DNA of 64,000 nucleotides, taken from NCBI RefSeq assembly GCF_011516635.5, contig NZ_CP096255.1, positions 2,168,501 through 2,232,500 of the forward strand, written 5' to 3'. Source of the stretch: Bradyrhizobium barranii subsp. apii. Its GTDB lineage: Bacteria > Pseudomonadota > Alphaproteobacteria > Rhizobiales > Xanthobacteraceae. The notes beneath the pieces were generated by a model, which did not search any database, was not told the DNA's origin, and was given only the letters and a program-made list of their open reading frames with translations. A program made the position numbers and the translations under genes. Below are positions 43,855 through 52,684 of the stretch, one piece after another (positions within the stretch are counted from its first letter, which is position 1; each line of letters starts with the position of its first letter).

Positions 43855-44664
43855 GTGCCGCTGGAAGCTGTGGAGGCGAGACGGCTTTACCGCCAGGTCG
43901 CCGATCAATTGCGAAGCCTGATCGACAGCGGCGAGTACGCGGTCGGCAGCCGCTTGCCGACCGAACGGGAACTCGCCGAGCAGCTCAGGATCTCGCGGCC
44001 GACGGTGCGCGAAGCCCTGATCGCGCTCGAGGTCGAGGGCCGCGTCCGCATTCGCGTCGGCTCCGGCATCTATGTGACCGAGCCAGCGGACGCCGCGCCT
44101 TCGCTTCCGGCCGCCGGCATCGAAGGCCCGTTCGAGCTCTTGCGCGCCCGCGAATTCCTCGAAAGCGCGATCGCCGAGCAGGCCGCGCGCGTGGCGACCA
44201 AGGACGATATCGCCCGCATCAATGCGTCGCTTGTCGCCATGGAGAATGTCGAGCATCCCGGCGAGGCCTCGATGGTGCACGACCGTGCCTTCCACGTCGC
44301 GATCGCCGGCAGTCTCGGCAATGCCGTGCTGGTGCGCGTGGTCGGCGAGCTGTTCGACCAGCGCCTCAATCCCTATTTCGCGCAGCTTGCGCATTACTTC
44401 GAGAGCCCGGGCACCTGGCGCACTGCGCTCGACGAGCATTGCGCCGTGCGTGACGCGATTGCGGCGCATGATCCGGACACTGCCCGTGAGGCCATGCGGA
44501 AGCACTTAGCGCGCTCGCAGGAGCGCTTTGCGCAGAATTTTGGTGCCGAGACCGCCGCGGGATCGCCCGCGGAGCGAGGCCGGGCCGCGCGCACGCCGGC
44601 GAAACCGGCAAAACCAAAACGCGCAAAGACGCAGGCCAAAAGCGGCAGCGTGCGGCGGCGATGA
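43855..44664 (+). CDS. FadR-subfamily GntR transcriptional regulator
   Basis: A 269-residue regulator. The N-terminal winged helix includes SRLPTERELAEQLRISRPTV (about residues 40-59) and the GSGIYV end. The C-terminal FCD effector domain has the FELLRAREFLESAIAEQAA block and metal-ligand His/Asp residues (VHDRAFHVAIAGS, DEHCAVRDAI). The tail is Lys/Ala-rich. GTG 43855 is preferred because GGGGGAGG lies 5 bases upstream. It probably represses the sugar-acid genes on both sides until a pathway acid binds. Confidence 0.85.
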   Translation: MPLEAVEARRLYRQVADQLRSLIDSGEYAVGSRLPTERELAEQLRISRPTVREALIALEVEGRVRIRVGSGIYVTEPADAAPSLPAAGIEGPFELLRAREFLESAIAEQAARVATKDDIARINASLVAMENVEHPGEASMVHDRAFHVAIAGSLGNAVLVRVVGELFDQRLNPYFAQLAHYFESPGTWRTALDEHCAVRDAIAAHDPDTAREAMRKHLARSQERFAQNFGAETAAGSPAERGRAARTPAKPAKPKRAKTQAKSGSVRRR

Positions 44665-44736
44665 GATTGGGCGGCTCGTCCCGGTTTTTGGGGCGGGCGA
44701 ACAAGAAGCAGACTTTAGTCAGTGGAGGATAAGTCA

Positions 44737-45714
44737 GTGTTGAAGAAGATGACGATGGTGCTGGCGACTTCGGTCGCGGCAATGTTCGCGGCGACCAATC
44801 CCGGCATGGCGCAGACCAAGCTCAAATGGGCCCATGTCTACGAGACCTCTGAGCCGTTCCACACCGCTTCGGTCTGGGCCGCGCAGGAGATCGGAAAGCG
44901 CACCAACGGGCGCTATACCGTCGATGTCTATCCGGCGTCGCAGCTCGGCAAGGAAGCCGACATCAACCAGGGCCTCTCGCTCGGCTCGGTCGACATCATC
45001 ATCTCCGGCTCGAGCTTCGCGGCCAAGAGCTTCCCGCCGATCGGCGTGACCTACTATCCCTACACCTTCCGCGACGCCGACCATCTCCTCGCCTACACCA
45101 AGAGCGACATCTTCAAGGAGCTCGCCAAGGGCTATGAGGACAAGAGCGGCCACCACATCGTCGCGGTGACCTATTACGGCGTGCGCCAGACCTCGTCGAA
45201 CAAGCCGATCAAGACCTGCGCAGACCTCAAGGGCCTCAAGATGCGCGTGCCCGACGTTCCGGCCTATCTGGCGATGCCGCGCGCCTGCGGCGCCAACACC
45301 GCGCCGATCGCGTTCGCCGAAGTCTATCTCGCGCTTCAGAACGGCACCGTCGAGGCGCAGGAGAACCCGCTGACCACGATCGAGGCCAAGAAGTTCTACG
45401 AAGTGCAGAAGCACATCGTGCTGACCGGCCACATCGTCGACCACCTCAACACGGTGGTGGCGGGCGCGCTCTGGAAGAAGCTCAGCGACGAGGACAAGAA
45501 GATCTTCACCGACGTCGCGCAGGAGGCCGCTGCGAAGGCGACCGCGGAGATCAAGCAGAACGAGGCCAAGCTGGTTTCCTTCTTCAAGGAGAAGGGACTG
45601 ACCGTGACCGAGGTCGACAAGAACGAGTTCCGCGACATCGTGCTGAAGAACGTTGCGTTCGAGACCTTCGGTTATCGCAAGGCCGACTGGGAACGCATTC
45701 AGGCGGTGAAATAA
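44737..45714 (+). CDS. dctP: TRAP transporter substrate-binding protein (DctP family)
   Basis: A 325-residue periplasmic binding protein with a signal peptide (MLKKMTMVLATSVAAMFAAT, ending GMAQ). The family layout is clear: KLKWAHVYETSEPFHTASVW, then ASQLGKEADINQGLSLGSVD and LKGLKMRVPDVPAYL with the conserved Arg that binds the carboxylate. The QNGTVEAQENP motif follows. GTG 44737 follows GGAGG at 8 bases. With dctQ and dctM it forms a sodium-driven importer, probably for a hexuronate or aldonate. Confidence 0.9.
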   Translation: MLKKMTMVLATSVAAMFAATNPGMAQTKLKWAHVYETSEPFHTASVWAAQEIGKRTNGRYTVDVYPASQLGKEADINQGLSLGSVDIIISGSSFAAKSFPPIGVTYYPYTFRDADHLLAYTKSDIFKELAKGYEDKSGHHIVAVTYYGVRQTSSNKPIKTCADLKGLKMRVPDVPAYLAMPRACGANTAPIAFAEVYLALQNGTVEAQENPLTTIEAKKFYEVQKHIVLTGHIVDHLNTVVAGALWKKLSDEDKKIFTDVAQEAAAKATAEIKQNEAKLVSFFKEKGLTVTEVDKNEFRDIVLKNVAFETFGYRKADWERIQAVK

Positions 45715-45721
45715 CTGAGAC

Positions 45722-45924
45722 CCTCATGGTGAGGAGCGCGAAGCGCGCTCCGGACGATGCTTCGCATCGCCGGGCGAACCATGAAGGCCCGGATGTCGCT
45801 CAGGCGCCGCCCGAGGCCATCCTTCGAGACGCTTGCTTCGCAAGCTCCTCAGGATGAGGAGCGGAGTTCGTAGAACTAAGTCGTCGTTCCGGGTTCGGCT
45901 CTTCGAGTCACCCCGGAATGACGA
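45722..45924. repeat. Palindromic intergenic repeats between dctP and dctQ
   Basis: A mosaic of short hairpins: GGAGCGCG/CGCGCTCC (45733-45751), CGATGC/GCATCG (45755-45769), GCTTGC/GCAAGC (45831-45845) and TCGTCGTTCCGGG/CCCGGAATGACGA (45881-45924, one mismatch). The words CCTCATGGTGAGGAGCGCG and CCTCAGGATGAGG are typical of dispersed repeats in Bradyrhizobium and Rhodopseudomonas. Their place inside one operon suggests an mRNA-end role after the binding-protein gene. Confidence 0.8.
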
Positions 45925-45947
45925 TTAAGAGGTTGAGGAGTAACCCC

Positions 45948-46526
45948 ATGTCCACCGTCGAAGTGCACCGGCAGATCACCGGGGACGAGATCGCCCACAC
46001 CTTCGAGGAAGAGGCGGTGCCGAAGGTCGATCTCGGCGTCTACGCTTTCGAGGACTGGGTGGCGCTGGTGATCTTCTGGGTGATGGCGCTTGCCGTCTTC
46101 CTCCAGTTCTTCACCCGCTACGTCCTCAACGACAGCTATGCCTGGACCGAAGAGATCGCGACCTACTGCCTGATCGGCGTGGTCTTCATCGGCTCGTCGA
46201 TGTGCGTGCGGCTGTCGCGGCATATCCAGGTCGATCTGATCTACCGCTATCTGCCGCATGTCGTGGCGCGCGGGCTGTCGACCGCGATCGACCTGATCCG
46301 GATCGCCTTCTTCGGCTACGCCATCAAGCTGGTCTGGGTCTACATCCAGATCATCGGCGACGAGTCGATGACCACGATCAATCTGCCCAAGGACTACGTC
46401 TATTACGCCGTGCTGGCGGGCTTCGTGCTGATGTTCGTGCGCTCGGTGCAGGTGGCCATCCAACATTTGCGACAGGGCTATTCGATCCTCGAACGTCCCG
46501 GCGCCTACGACGGTTTTGAGGGGTAA
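45948..46526 (+). CDS. dctQ: TRAP transporter small permease (DctQ family)
   Basis: A 192-residue membrane protein with four hydrophobic segments (VALVIFWVMALAVFLQFFTR, TYCLIGVVFIGSSMCVRLSR and two more). The Trp/Glu pair in SYAWTEEIATY is characteristic of DctQ. The ATG at 45948 follows GAGGAG; an in-frame ATG at 45918 is inside the repeat. dctM starts 4 bases after the stop. Confidence 0.88.
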   Translation: MSTVEVHRQITGDEIAHTFEEEAVPKVDLGVYAFEDWVALVIFWVMALAVFLQFFTRYVLNDSYAWTEEIATYCLIGVVFIGSSMCVRLSRHIQVDLIYRYLPHVVARGLSTAIDLIRIAFFGYAIKLVWVYIQIIGDESMTTINLPKDYVYYAVLAGFVLMFVRSVQVAIQHLRQGYSILERPGAYDGFEG

Positions 46527-46530
46527 AGTT

Positions 46531-47937
46531 ATGTTGCTGTTGCTTGGAGGCTTCCTCGTCCTGATGCTGCTCGGCGTTCCCGTGGCGATCGCCATGGCCG
46601 CGTCGTCGCTGCTCTACATCCTGGTCAGCGGCGTGACGCCCGATGTCACGCTGGCGCAGCGCATGATCGCCGGCGTCGAGAGCTTTCCGCTGCTCGCGGT
46701 GCCGTTCTTCATCCTGGCCGGCAATCTCATGAACATCGCCGGCGTGACCGGCCGCATCTATAAATTCGCGGTCGCGCTGGTCGGCTGGATGCGCGGCGGC
46801 CTCGGCCACGTCAACATCATCGGCTCGGTGATCTTCTCCGGCATGTCCGGCACCGCGATCGCGGACGCCGCCGGTCTCGGCACCATCGAGATCAAGGCGA
46901 TGAAGGACCACGGCTATTCCACCGAGTTCTCCGTCGGCGTCACCGCGGCCTCAGCCACGCTCGGGCCGATCATCCCGCCGTCGCTGCCTTTCGTGATCTA
47001 CGGCATGATGGCGAACGTCTCGATCGGCGCGCTGTTCCTGGGCGGCGTCATTCCCGGCATCGTCATGACGCTGCTGATGATGGCCACCGTCACCTATTTC
47101 GCGCACAAGAATAAATGGGGCAGCGACACGCCGTTCTCCTGGCCGCAACTCGGCTCGGCCGGCCTCGAGATCGCCATCGTGCTGGCTTTCCCGCTCGCGA
47201 TCTGGCTGATGGTGCTGGCCGGCATGTCCACCAACATGGCCGTTGTCATCGGCCTCGGCGCGTTGCTGGCGATCGACTGGTACTTCGACTTTTCGGCGGT
47301 GATGGCGCTGATGGCGCCGGTGATCCTGATCGGCGGCATGACGCTCGGCTGGTTCACGCCGACGGAGGCCGCGGTCGCAGCCGTGATCTGGTCGCTGTTC
47401 CTCGGCCTCGTCCGCTACCGCACCATGACCTTGAAGACGGTGGCGAAGGCGACCTTCGACACCATCGAGACCACGGCCTCGGTGCTGTTCATCGTCACGG
47501 CGGCCTCGATCTTCGCCTGGTTGCTGACGGTGTCGCAGGCAGCCCAAATGCTCTCGGACTGGATGCTCAGCATCACCCACAACAAATGGGTGTTCCTGGC
47601 GCTCGCCAACGTCCTGATCCTGTTCGTCGGCTGCTTCATCGACACCACGGCGGCGATCACCATCCTGGTGCCGATTCTGCTGCCGATCGTGCTCAAGCTC
47701 GGCATCGATCCGATCCATTTCGGTCTGATCATGACGCTGAACCTGATGATCGGCCTGTTGCATCCGCCGCTCGGCATGGTGCTGTTCGTGCTCGCCCGCG
47801 TGGCAAAACTCTCGGTCGAGCGCACGACGGTCGCGATCCTGCCCTGGCTGGTGCCGCTGATGGTCGCGCTGATCGCGATCACCTACATTCCCGAACTGAC
47901 CCTCTGGCTGCCTAAATACATGGGACTCTCCAAATGA
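46531..47937 (+). CDS. dctM: TRAP transporter large permease (DctM family)
   Basis: A 468-residue, roughly 12-helix subunit that carries the transport path. Typical blocks are PLLAVPFFILAGNLMNIAGV, FSGMSGTAIADAAGLGTIEI and SATLGPIIPPSLPFVIYGMM. The gene is complete and starts at ATG 46531 after GAGGGG. It overlaps the dehydrogenase gene by 4 bases, so transporter and enzyme are translated together. Confidence 0.93.
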   Translation: MLLLLGGFLVLMLLGVPVAIAMAASSLLYILVSGVTPDVTLAQRMIAGVESFPLLAVPFFILAGNLMNIAGVTGRIYKFAVALVGWMRGGLGHVNIIGSVIFSGMSGTAIADAAGLGTIEIKAMKDHGYSTEFSVGVTAASATLGPIIPPSLPFVIYGMMANVSIGALFLGGVIPGIVMTLLMMATVTYFAHKNKWGSDTPFSWPQLGSAGLEIAIVLAFPLAIWLMVLAGMSTNMAVVIGLGALLAIDWYFDFSAVMALMAPVILIGGMTLGWFTPTEAAVAAVIWSLFLGLVRYRTMTLKTVAKATFDTIETTASVLFIVTAASIFAWLLTVSQAAQMLSDWMLSITHNKWVFLALANVLILFVGCFIDTTAAITILVPILLPIVLKLGIDPIHFGLIMTLNLMIGLLHPPLGMVLFVLARVAKLSVERTTVAILPWLVPLMVALIAITYIPELTLWLPKYMGLSK

Positions 47938-48983
47938 CCTCCACCGCTCTCGCCGCAACCCTGTTCGGCCCCGAAGATCTGCGCATGATCGAGCATCCGC
48001 TCGACAAGCTCGCTGACGGCATGGTGCGCATCCGTTTCGGCGCCGGCGGCATCTGCGGCTCCGACATGCACTATTTCCGTCATGCCCGAACCGGCGATTT
48101 CGTCGTGAAGTCGCCGCTGGTTCTTGGTCATGAGATCTCGGGCGAAGTCGTGGAGATCGCAGGTTCCGCAGCGAACCTGAAGGTCGGCGACCGTGTCGCC
48201 GTCAATCCGTCGCGCTGGTGCGGCCATTGCGTCGCCTGCCGCGAGGGCCGGCCGAATCTCTGCGAGAACATCTACTTCATGGGCTCGGCCTCGAAGACGC
48301 CGCACATGCAGGGCGGTTTCGCCAACTATTTCGACGCGATCCCCGCGCAATGCGTGAAGATCCCCGACCATGTGTCCTATCAGGCCGCAGCGCTGGCCGA
48401 GCCGCTCGCGGTCTGCCTCCATGCGGTGGCGCGCGCCGGCAACATCGAGGGCAAGCGCGGCATCATCTTCGGTGCCGGCCCGATCGGGCTTTTGACCATG
48501 CTCGCGGCACAACGCGCCGGTATGGCCGACATCACGGTGGCGGACATCGCACCGGCGCCGCTCGCCTTTGCGACCCGGCTCGGCGCTTCGCATGTCGAGA
48601 ACGTCTCGGCCGGCGAGGAAGGACTGAAGGCACAGGCCGCATCGCGTCCCTATGACGTCGCGTTCGAGGTCTCGGGCACCGCCGCGGGCCTTGCCAGCGC
48701 GATCGGCATTGTCAGGCGCGGCGGCATTGTGGTGCAGATCGGCAATCTGCCGGGCGGCCAGATTCCGACGCCGTCGAATGCGGTGATGGCCAAGGAGATC
48801 GACCTGCGCGGCTCGTTCCGCTTCGGCTTCGAGTTCATGACCGCGGTGGAACTGATTGGCGCAGGCAGCGTCGACGTGCTGTCGCTGGTCACTGCCGAGC
48901 GGCCGCTCTCGACCGCGCCGGACGCACTGCGGCTGGCACTCGACCGCTCGCAGAGCGTAAAGGTCGTGCTGACCGCGAACTGA
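47934..48983 (+). CDS. Zinc-dependent dehydrogenase, L-idonate 5-dehydrogenase type
   Basis: A 349-residue medium-chain dehydrogenase. Catalytic zinc ligands are in GGICGSDMHY and GHEISGEV; the structural zinc loop has four Cys (WCGHCVACREGRPNLCEN). The Rossmann motif is FGAGPIGLLTML. The overall pattern fits IdnD, which oxidises L-idonate to 5-keto-gluconate; other aldonate or polyol substrates are possible. It overlaps dctM by 4 bases, so its substrate probably enters by this TRAP system. Confidence 0.8.
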   Translation: MTSTALAATLFGPEDLRMIEHPLDKLADGMVRIRFGAGGICGSDMHYFRHARTGDFVVKSPLVLGHEISGEVVEIAGSAANLKVGDRVAVNPSRWCGHCVACREGRPNLCENIYFMGSASKTPHMQGGFANYFDAIPAQCVKIPDHVSYQAAALAEPLAVCLHAVARAGNIEGKRGIIFGAGPIGLLTMLAAQRAGMADITVADIAPAPLAFATRLGASHVENVSAGEEGLKAQAASRPYDVAFEVSGTAAGLASAIGIVRRGGIVVQIGNLPGGQIPTPSNAVMAKEIDLRGSFRFGFEFMTAVELIGAGSVDVLSLVTAERPLSTAPDALRLALDRSQSVKVVLTAN

Positions 48984-48991
48984 TTCTTTGT

Positions 48992-49046
48992 TTTGACGCG
49001 TTTTCTTCACGCGAACCGGTATCCACTTCGCTCGAAAACGCTTTAG
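48992..49046. repeat. Short dispersed palindromic repeat before uxuA
   Basis: GCGTTTTC (48998-49005) and GAAAACGC (49034-49041) are the arms of an imperfect palindrome with TTCACGCGAACCGGTATCC between them. The same sequence is common between genes in Bradyrhizobiaceae, by recognition only. It fills nearly all of the 73-base gap to uxuA. Confidence 0.65.
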
Positions 49047-49056
49047 GAGAATTTCG

Positions 49057-50247
49057 ATGATGCTCGAGGGATGGCGCTGGTACGGTCCGGATGATCCGGT
49101 GTCTTTGGACGATGTCAGGCAGGCCGGGGCGACGGATATCGTCTCGGCGCTGCATCAGGTGCCGATCGGCGAAGCCTGGACGCGCAAGGCGGTCGAAGAG
49201 CGCAAGAACTTCATCGAGCACGGCCAGCCCGGCCGCTCGCAACTGACGTGGTCGGTGGTGGAGTCGATTCCGATCCCCGACGACGTCAAGCGGCTCGGGG
49301 CCAAGGCGACGGCCTCGATCGACGCGTGGATCGCGAGTCTCGAAGCGGTGGCCGCGGCCGGCATCAAGATCATCTGCTACAATTTCATGCCGGTGGTGGA
49401 CTGGTGCCGCACCGATCTGGAGTGGGAGCTGCCGAACGGCGCCCGCGCCATGCGCTTCGACCAGGACCGCTTTGCCGCGTTCGAGCTGCATATCCTGAAG
49501 CGTCCCGCCGCCGTGCAGGAATACTCCCCCGAGCAGCAGGCGCGCGCCAAAAAGCTGTTCGACCAGATGAGCCAGGCCGATATCGACTACCTCGTCATGG
49601 TCATCGCCAGCGCGCTGCCGGGCTCGACAACCGAGCCGATGACGATCCCGCAGTTCCGTGACCGGCTGGAGACCTATCGCGACATCACGCCAAAGATCCT
49701 GCGGCAGCATCTCGCCGAGTTCCTGGGCCGCGTCACGCCGGTCGCCGAGCAACTCGGGGTGTCCCTGACGCTGCATCCCGACGATCCGCCGCGCCCGCTG
49801 TTCGGCCTGCCGCGCATTGCCTCCAGCGCCGAAGACTATCAGGCACTGTTCGATGCCGTGCCATCCAAGGCCAACGGCATCTGCCTATGCACGGGCTCGC
49901 TCGGCGTGCGCGCCGGGAACGATCTGCCTGCGATGGCCGAGCGCTTCGGACCGCGCATTGCGTTTGCCCATCTGCGCGCGACCAAGCGCGAGGCCGACGG
50001 CCTGTCCTTCTACGAGTCCGATCATCTCGACGGTGACGTCGACATGGTCGCGGTGCTGAAGGCGCTGTTGAAGGAGAACGCGCGGCGTTCGCCCGACAAG
50101 AGAATCGTATTCCGTCCCGACCACGGCCATCGTATGCTCGACGATCTCTCCGCCACCAAGCGCACCAATCCCGGCTACACCGCGATCGGCCGCCTGCGCG
50201 GCCTCGCCGAACTCCGTGGCGCGATCAGGGCGATCGAGCATCGATAG
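49057..50247 (+). CDS. uxuA: Mannonate dehydratase UxuA
   Basis: UxuA dehydrates D-mannonate to 2-keto-3-deoxygluconate. The 396-residue product has the usual length and the family blocks VSALHQVPIGEAWT, IKIICYNFMPVVDW, LGVSLTLHPDDPPRPLFGLP and RPDHGHRM; His and Cys metal ligands lie in these and in NGICLCTGSLG. AGGAGA precedes the ATG. It is the last gene of the island and gives the best clue to its substrate class. Confidence 0.93.
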   Translation: MMLEGWRWYGPDDPVSLDDVRQAGATDIVSALHQVPIGEAWTRKAVEERKNFIEHGQPGRSQLTWSVVESIPIPDDVKRLGAKATASIDAWIASLEAVAAAGIKIICYNFMPVVDWCRTDLEWELPNGARAMRFDQDRFAAFELHILKRPAAVQEYSPEQQARAKKLFDQMSQADIDYLVMVIASALPGSTTEPMTIPQFRDRLETYRDITPKILRQHLAEFLGRVTPVAEQLGVSLTLHPDDPPRPLFGLPRIASSAEDYQALFDAVPSKANGICLCTGSLGVRAGNDLPAMAERFGPRIAFAHLRATKREADGLSFYESDHLDGDVDMVAVLKALLKENARRSPDKRIVFRPDHGHRMLDDLSATKRTNPGYTAIGRLRGLAELRGAIRAIEHR

Positions 50248-50361
50248 GAGACCGGCGGTGCCATCAGGCGAGAGATCGCCGCGATGGCGGCCGCTGACAG
50301 CATCGGCGGCGCGATGGCTAGATGATCGACGCGCAGAACATGCCGTGAGCGGAGTTGAGAA

Positions 50362-51513
50362 ATGCGCCTGACACAGTGTCATAATTTCCACGATTTCCGG
50401 CGGCTGGCGCGCCGCCGACTGCCCGGTCCGATCTTCGACTATATCGACGGCGCGGCCGACGATGAGACCACCCATCGCCGCAACAGCGCGAGCTTCGAGC
50501 ATTGCGACCTTCTGCCCAACGTGCTGCGCGGCGTGCAGGACGTCGATCTCTCGGTCACCATCATGGGCCAGAAGCTCGCGCTGCCGTTCTACTGCTCGCC
50601 GACCGCCCTGCAGCGCCTGTTCCATCATGAAGGCGAGCGTGCCGTCGCCGCTGCCGCGGCGAGCTACGGCACCATGTTCGGCGTCTCCTCGCTGGGCACG
50701 GTGTCGCTCGAGGAATTGCGCAAGGCCCACGACACGCCGCAGGTCTATCAATTCTATTTCCACAGGGATCGCGGTCTCAACCGCGCCATGATGCAGCGCG
50801 CCAGGGACGCGGGCGTCGAGGTGATGATGCTGACGGTCGACAGCATCACGGGAGGAAATCGCGAGCGTGATCTGCGCACCGGCTTCAGCATTCCCTTCCG
50901 CCTGACGCCTGCGGGGATGCTCCAGTTCGCGATCAAGCCGATGTGGGGTATCCAGTATGTCAGCCACGAAAAATTCAGGCTTCCGCAGCTGGAGGAGCAT
51001 GTCGACATGAGCGGCGGCGCCATGTCGATCGGTCGCTACTTCACTGAAATGCTGGATCCCGCGATGAATTGGGACGATGTCGCGGAGATGGTGCGGACCT
51101 GGAACGGCCCGTTCTGCCTGAAGGGGATCATGTCGGTGGAAGACGCGCGCCGCGCGGTCGATATCGGCTGTGCCGGCATCGTCCTTTCCAATCATGGCGG
51201 CCGCCAGCTCGACGGCTCCCGCTCGGCTTTCGATCAGCTCGCCGAAATCGTCGATGCCGTGGGCGACCGCATCGACGTGATGATGGACGGCGGCATCCAG
51301 CGCGGAACCCATATCCTGAAAGCGCTGTCGCTCGGGGCCAAGGCGGTGGGGCTTGGACGATACTATCTCTATCCGCTCGCCGCCGCCGGCCGCCCCGGCG
51401 TCGAACGAGCCCTCGGCCTGCTGCGGGCCGAGCTCGTGCGCGATATGAAGCTGATGGGATGCACGTCGATCAGCCAGCTATCGCGCGCCAATCTGCGCTT
51501 CCGACCCGGGTAG
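50362..51513 (+). CDS. FMN-dependent alpha-hydroxy-acid dehydrogenase (LldD-like)
   Basis: A 383-residue flavoenzyme of the L-lactate dehydrogenase/glycolate oxidase family. The active-site motif SNHGGRQLDG (catalytic His, substrate Arg) is near residue 276, and the flavin-binding blocks SPTALQRLFHHEGE and VMMDGGIQRGTHILKAL are present. The first gene after uxuA, it may oxidise lactate or a pathway hydroxy acid; the substrate is not certain. It is convergent with the LysR gene. Confidence 0.87.
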   Translation: MRLTQCHNFHDFRRLARRRLPGPIFDYIDGAADDETTHRRNSASFEHCDLLPNVLRGVQDVDLSVTIMGQKLALPFYCSPTALQRLFHHEGERAVAAAAASYGTMFGVSSLGTVSLEELRKAHDTPQVYQFYFHRDRGLNRAMMQRARDAGVEVMMLTVDSITGGNRERDLRTGFSIPFRLTPAGMLQFAIKPMWGIQYVSHEKFRLPQLEEHVDMSGGAMSIGRYFTEMLDPAMNWDDVAEMVRTWNGPFCLKGIMSVEDARRAVDIGCAGIVLSNHGGRQLDGSRSAFDQLAEIVDAVGDRIDVMMDGGIQRGTHILKALSLGAKAVGLGRYYLYPLAAAGRPGVERALGLLRAELVRDMKLMGCTSISQLSRANLRFRPG

Positions 51514-51533
51514 CGCGCCGTGATCGTTCGGCA

Positions 51534-52472
51534 TCAATAGCAGGCAGCCATCGCGCCGAGCTTCGGATAGAGCCGGTCGATCGCGGCGATCTCGCTTTTC
51601 ATCTGCGCGATGATCCAGTCGCGGATCTCGGCGGCGATGGGGCGCATCGGCCGGTTGCGCGGCGGCAGGAATTCGCAGATGCGGCGTGTGGTGGTCAGCC
51701 GGTCGGAGGCCGGCACCAGCGCGCCGGTCAGGAGCCAGTGCGAGGCCACCGTCAGCCAGCCGAGCGCGATGCCCTGGCCGAGCAGGGCGGCCTGCATGAC
51801 GACGGCATAGTCGGTGAAGCTCAGCGCCTTGGCCGCACCGCGGCGGCCGGTGAGAAGCGAGGCGTAATCCGCGGCCCAGTCGCCCGGCGTCTCGGCGAGG
51901 CGAATGATAGTGTTGCCTTCAGCGGGATCGGTCTCGCCGAGATAGCCGGGGCTGCACATCGGCAGCATGACTTCCTTCATCACCAGCGTGCCGCCGGATG
52001 ACGGCTCGTCGCGGTCACGGAAGCGCATGCCGAGGTCGACATTCTCCACCGGCCCGCGCAGCGCGCCGGAGATCAGCTGGAAGCGCAGATCGACCTCGGG
52101 AAACTGCTTCTGGAGCTTGTCGATGCGCGGCATAAGCCAATGCGTGGTGAAGGCGGAGGAGACCGACAGCGTCACCGTCTCGGTGCCCTTGCGGCGCCGC
52201 TCGATCTCGACGAGCCCGGTCTCGATGCTGCGAAAGCCTTCGAGCACGCGGCGATAAAGCAGCTCGCCTTCCTCGGTGAGCACCGCGCGCCCCGCAGTGC
52301 GGTCGAACAGGCGGACGCCGAGATGCTCCTCGAACTGTCCGAGCATCCGGCTCACCGCCGGCTGCGTGACGTTGAGCTCGGCTGCTGCCGCCGTGAAACT
52401 GCCATTGCGCGCCGCTGCGTCGAAGACGAACAGGGCGTTACTGGAGGGCAGCATCCGGCGCAGCTCAGGCAT
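51534..52472 (-). CDS. LysR-family regulator (GcvA-like)
   Basis: A 312-residue regulator with an N-terminal helix-turn-helix (FDAAARNGSFTAAAAELNVT, then QPAVSRMLGQFEEHLGVRLF) and a periplasmic-binding-type effector domain. The pattern LPSSNALFVFDAAARNGSF is close to the GcvA group. It is divergent from the ABC transporter genes 212 bases away and may control them; this is inferred from position. Confidence 0.86.
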   Translation of the reverse strand: MPELRRMLPSSNALFVFDAAARNGSFTAAAAELNVTQPAVSRMLGQFEEHLGVRLFDRTAGRAVLTEEGELLYRRVLEGFRSIETGLVEIERRRKGTETVTLSVSSAFTTHWLMPRIDKLQKQFPEVDLRFQLISGALRGPVENVDLGMRFRDRDEPSSGGTLVMKEVMLPMCSPGYLGETDPAEGNTIIRLAETPGDWAADYASLLTGRRGAAKALSFTDYAVVMQAALLGQGIALGWLTVASHWLLTGALVPASDRLTTTRRICEFLPPRNRPMRPIAAEIRDWIIAQMKSEIAAIDRLYPKLGAMAACY

Positions 52473-52684
52473 AACGCCATGTTATGGACGCGGTGAGAAT
52501 TTGGCAATTGCCGAGTTTTGCCAAGTCTGGTGTCATTGGCATCACAGCCTAAAGACAGGGCTTGCGAACGAGGATTTGGTGCGGTGCACGCTTCGGCCGT
52601 GAGTGCCCAAAATTCCTGTCTATAAAGCAGGCTTATGGCGCGCAGTGAGGCACGCCATTGCAGGGAACGAGGCGAGGTCGATCG

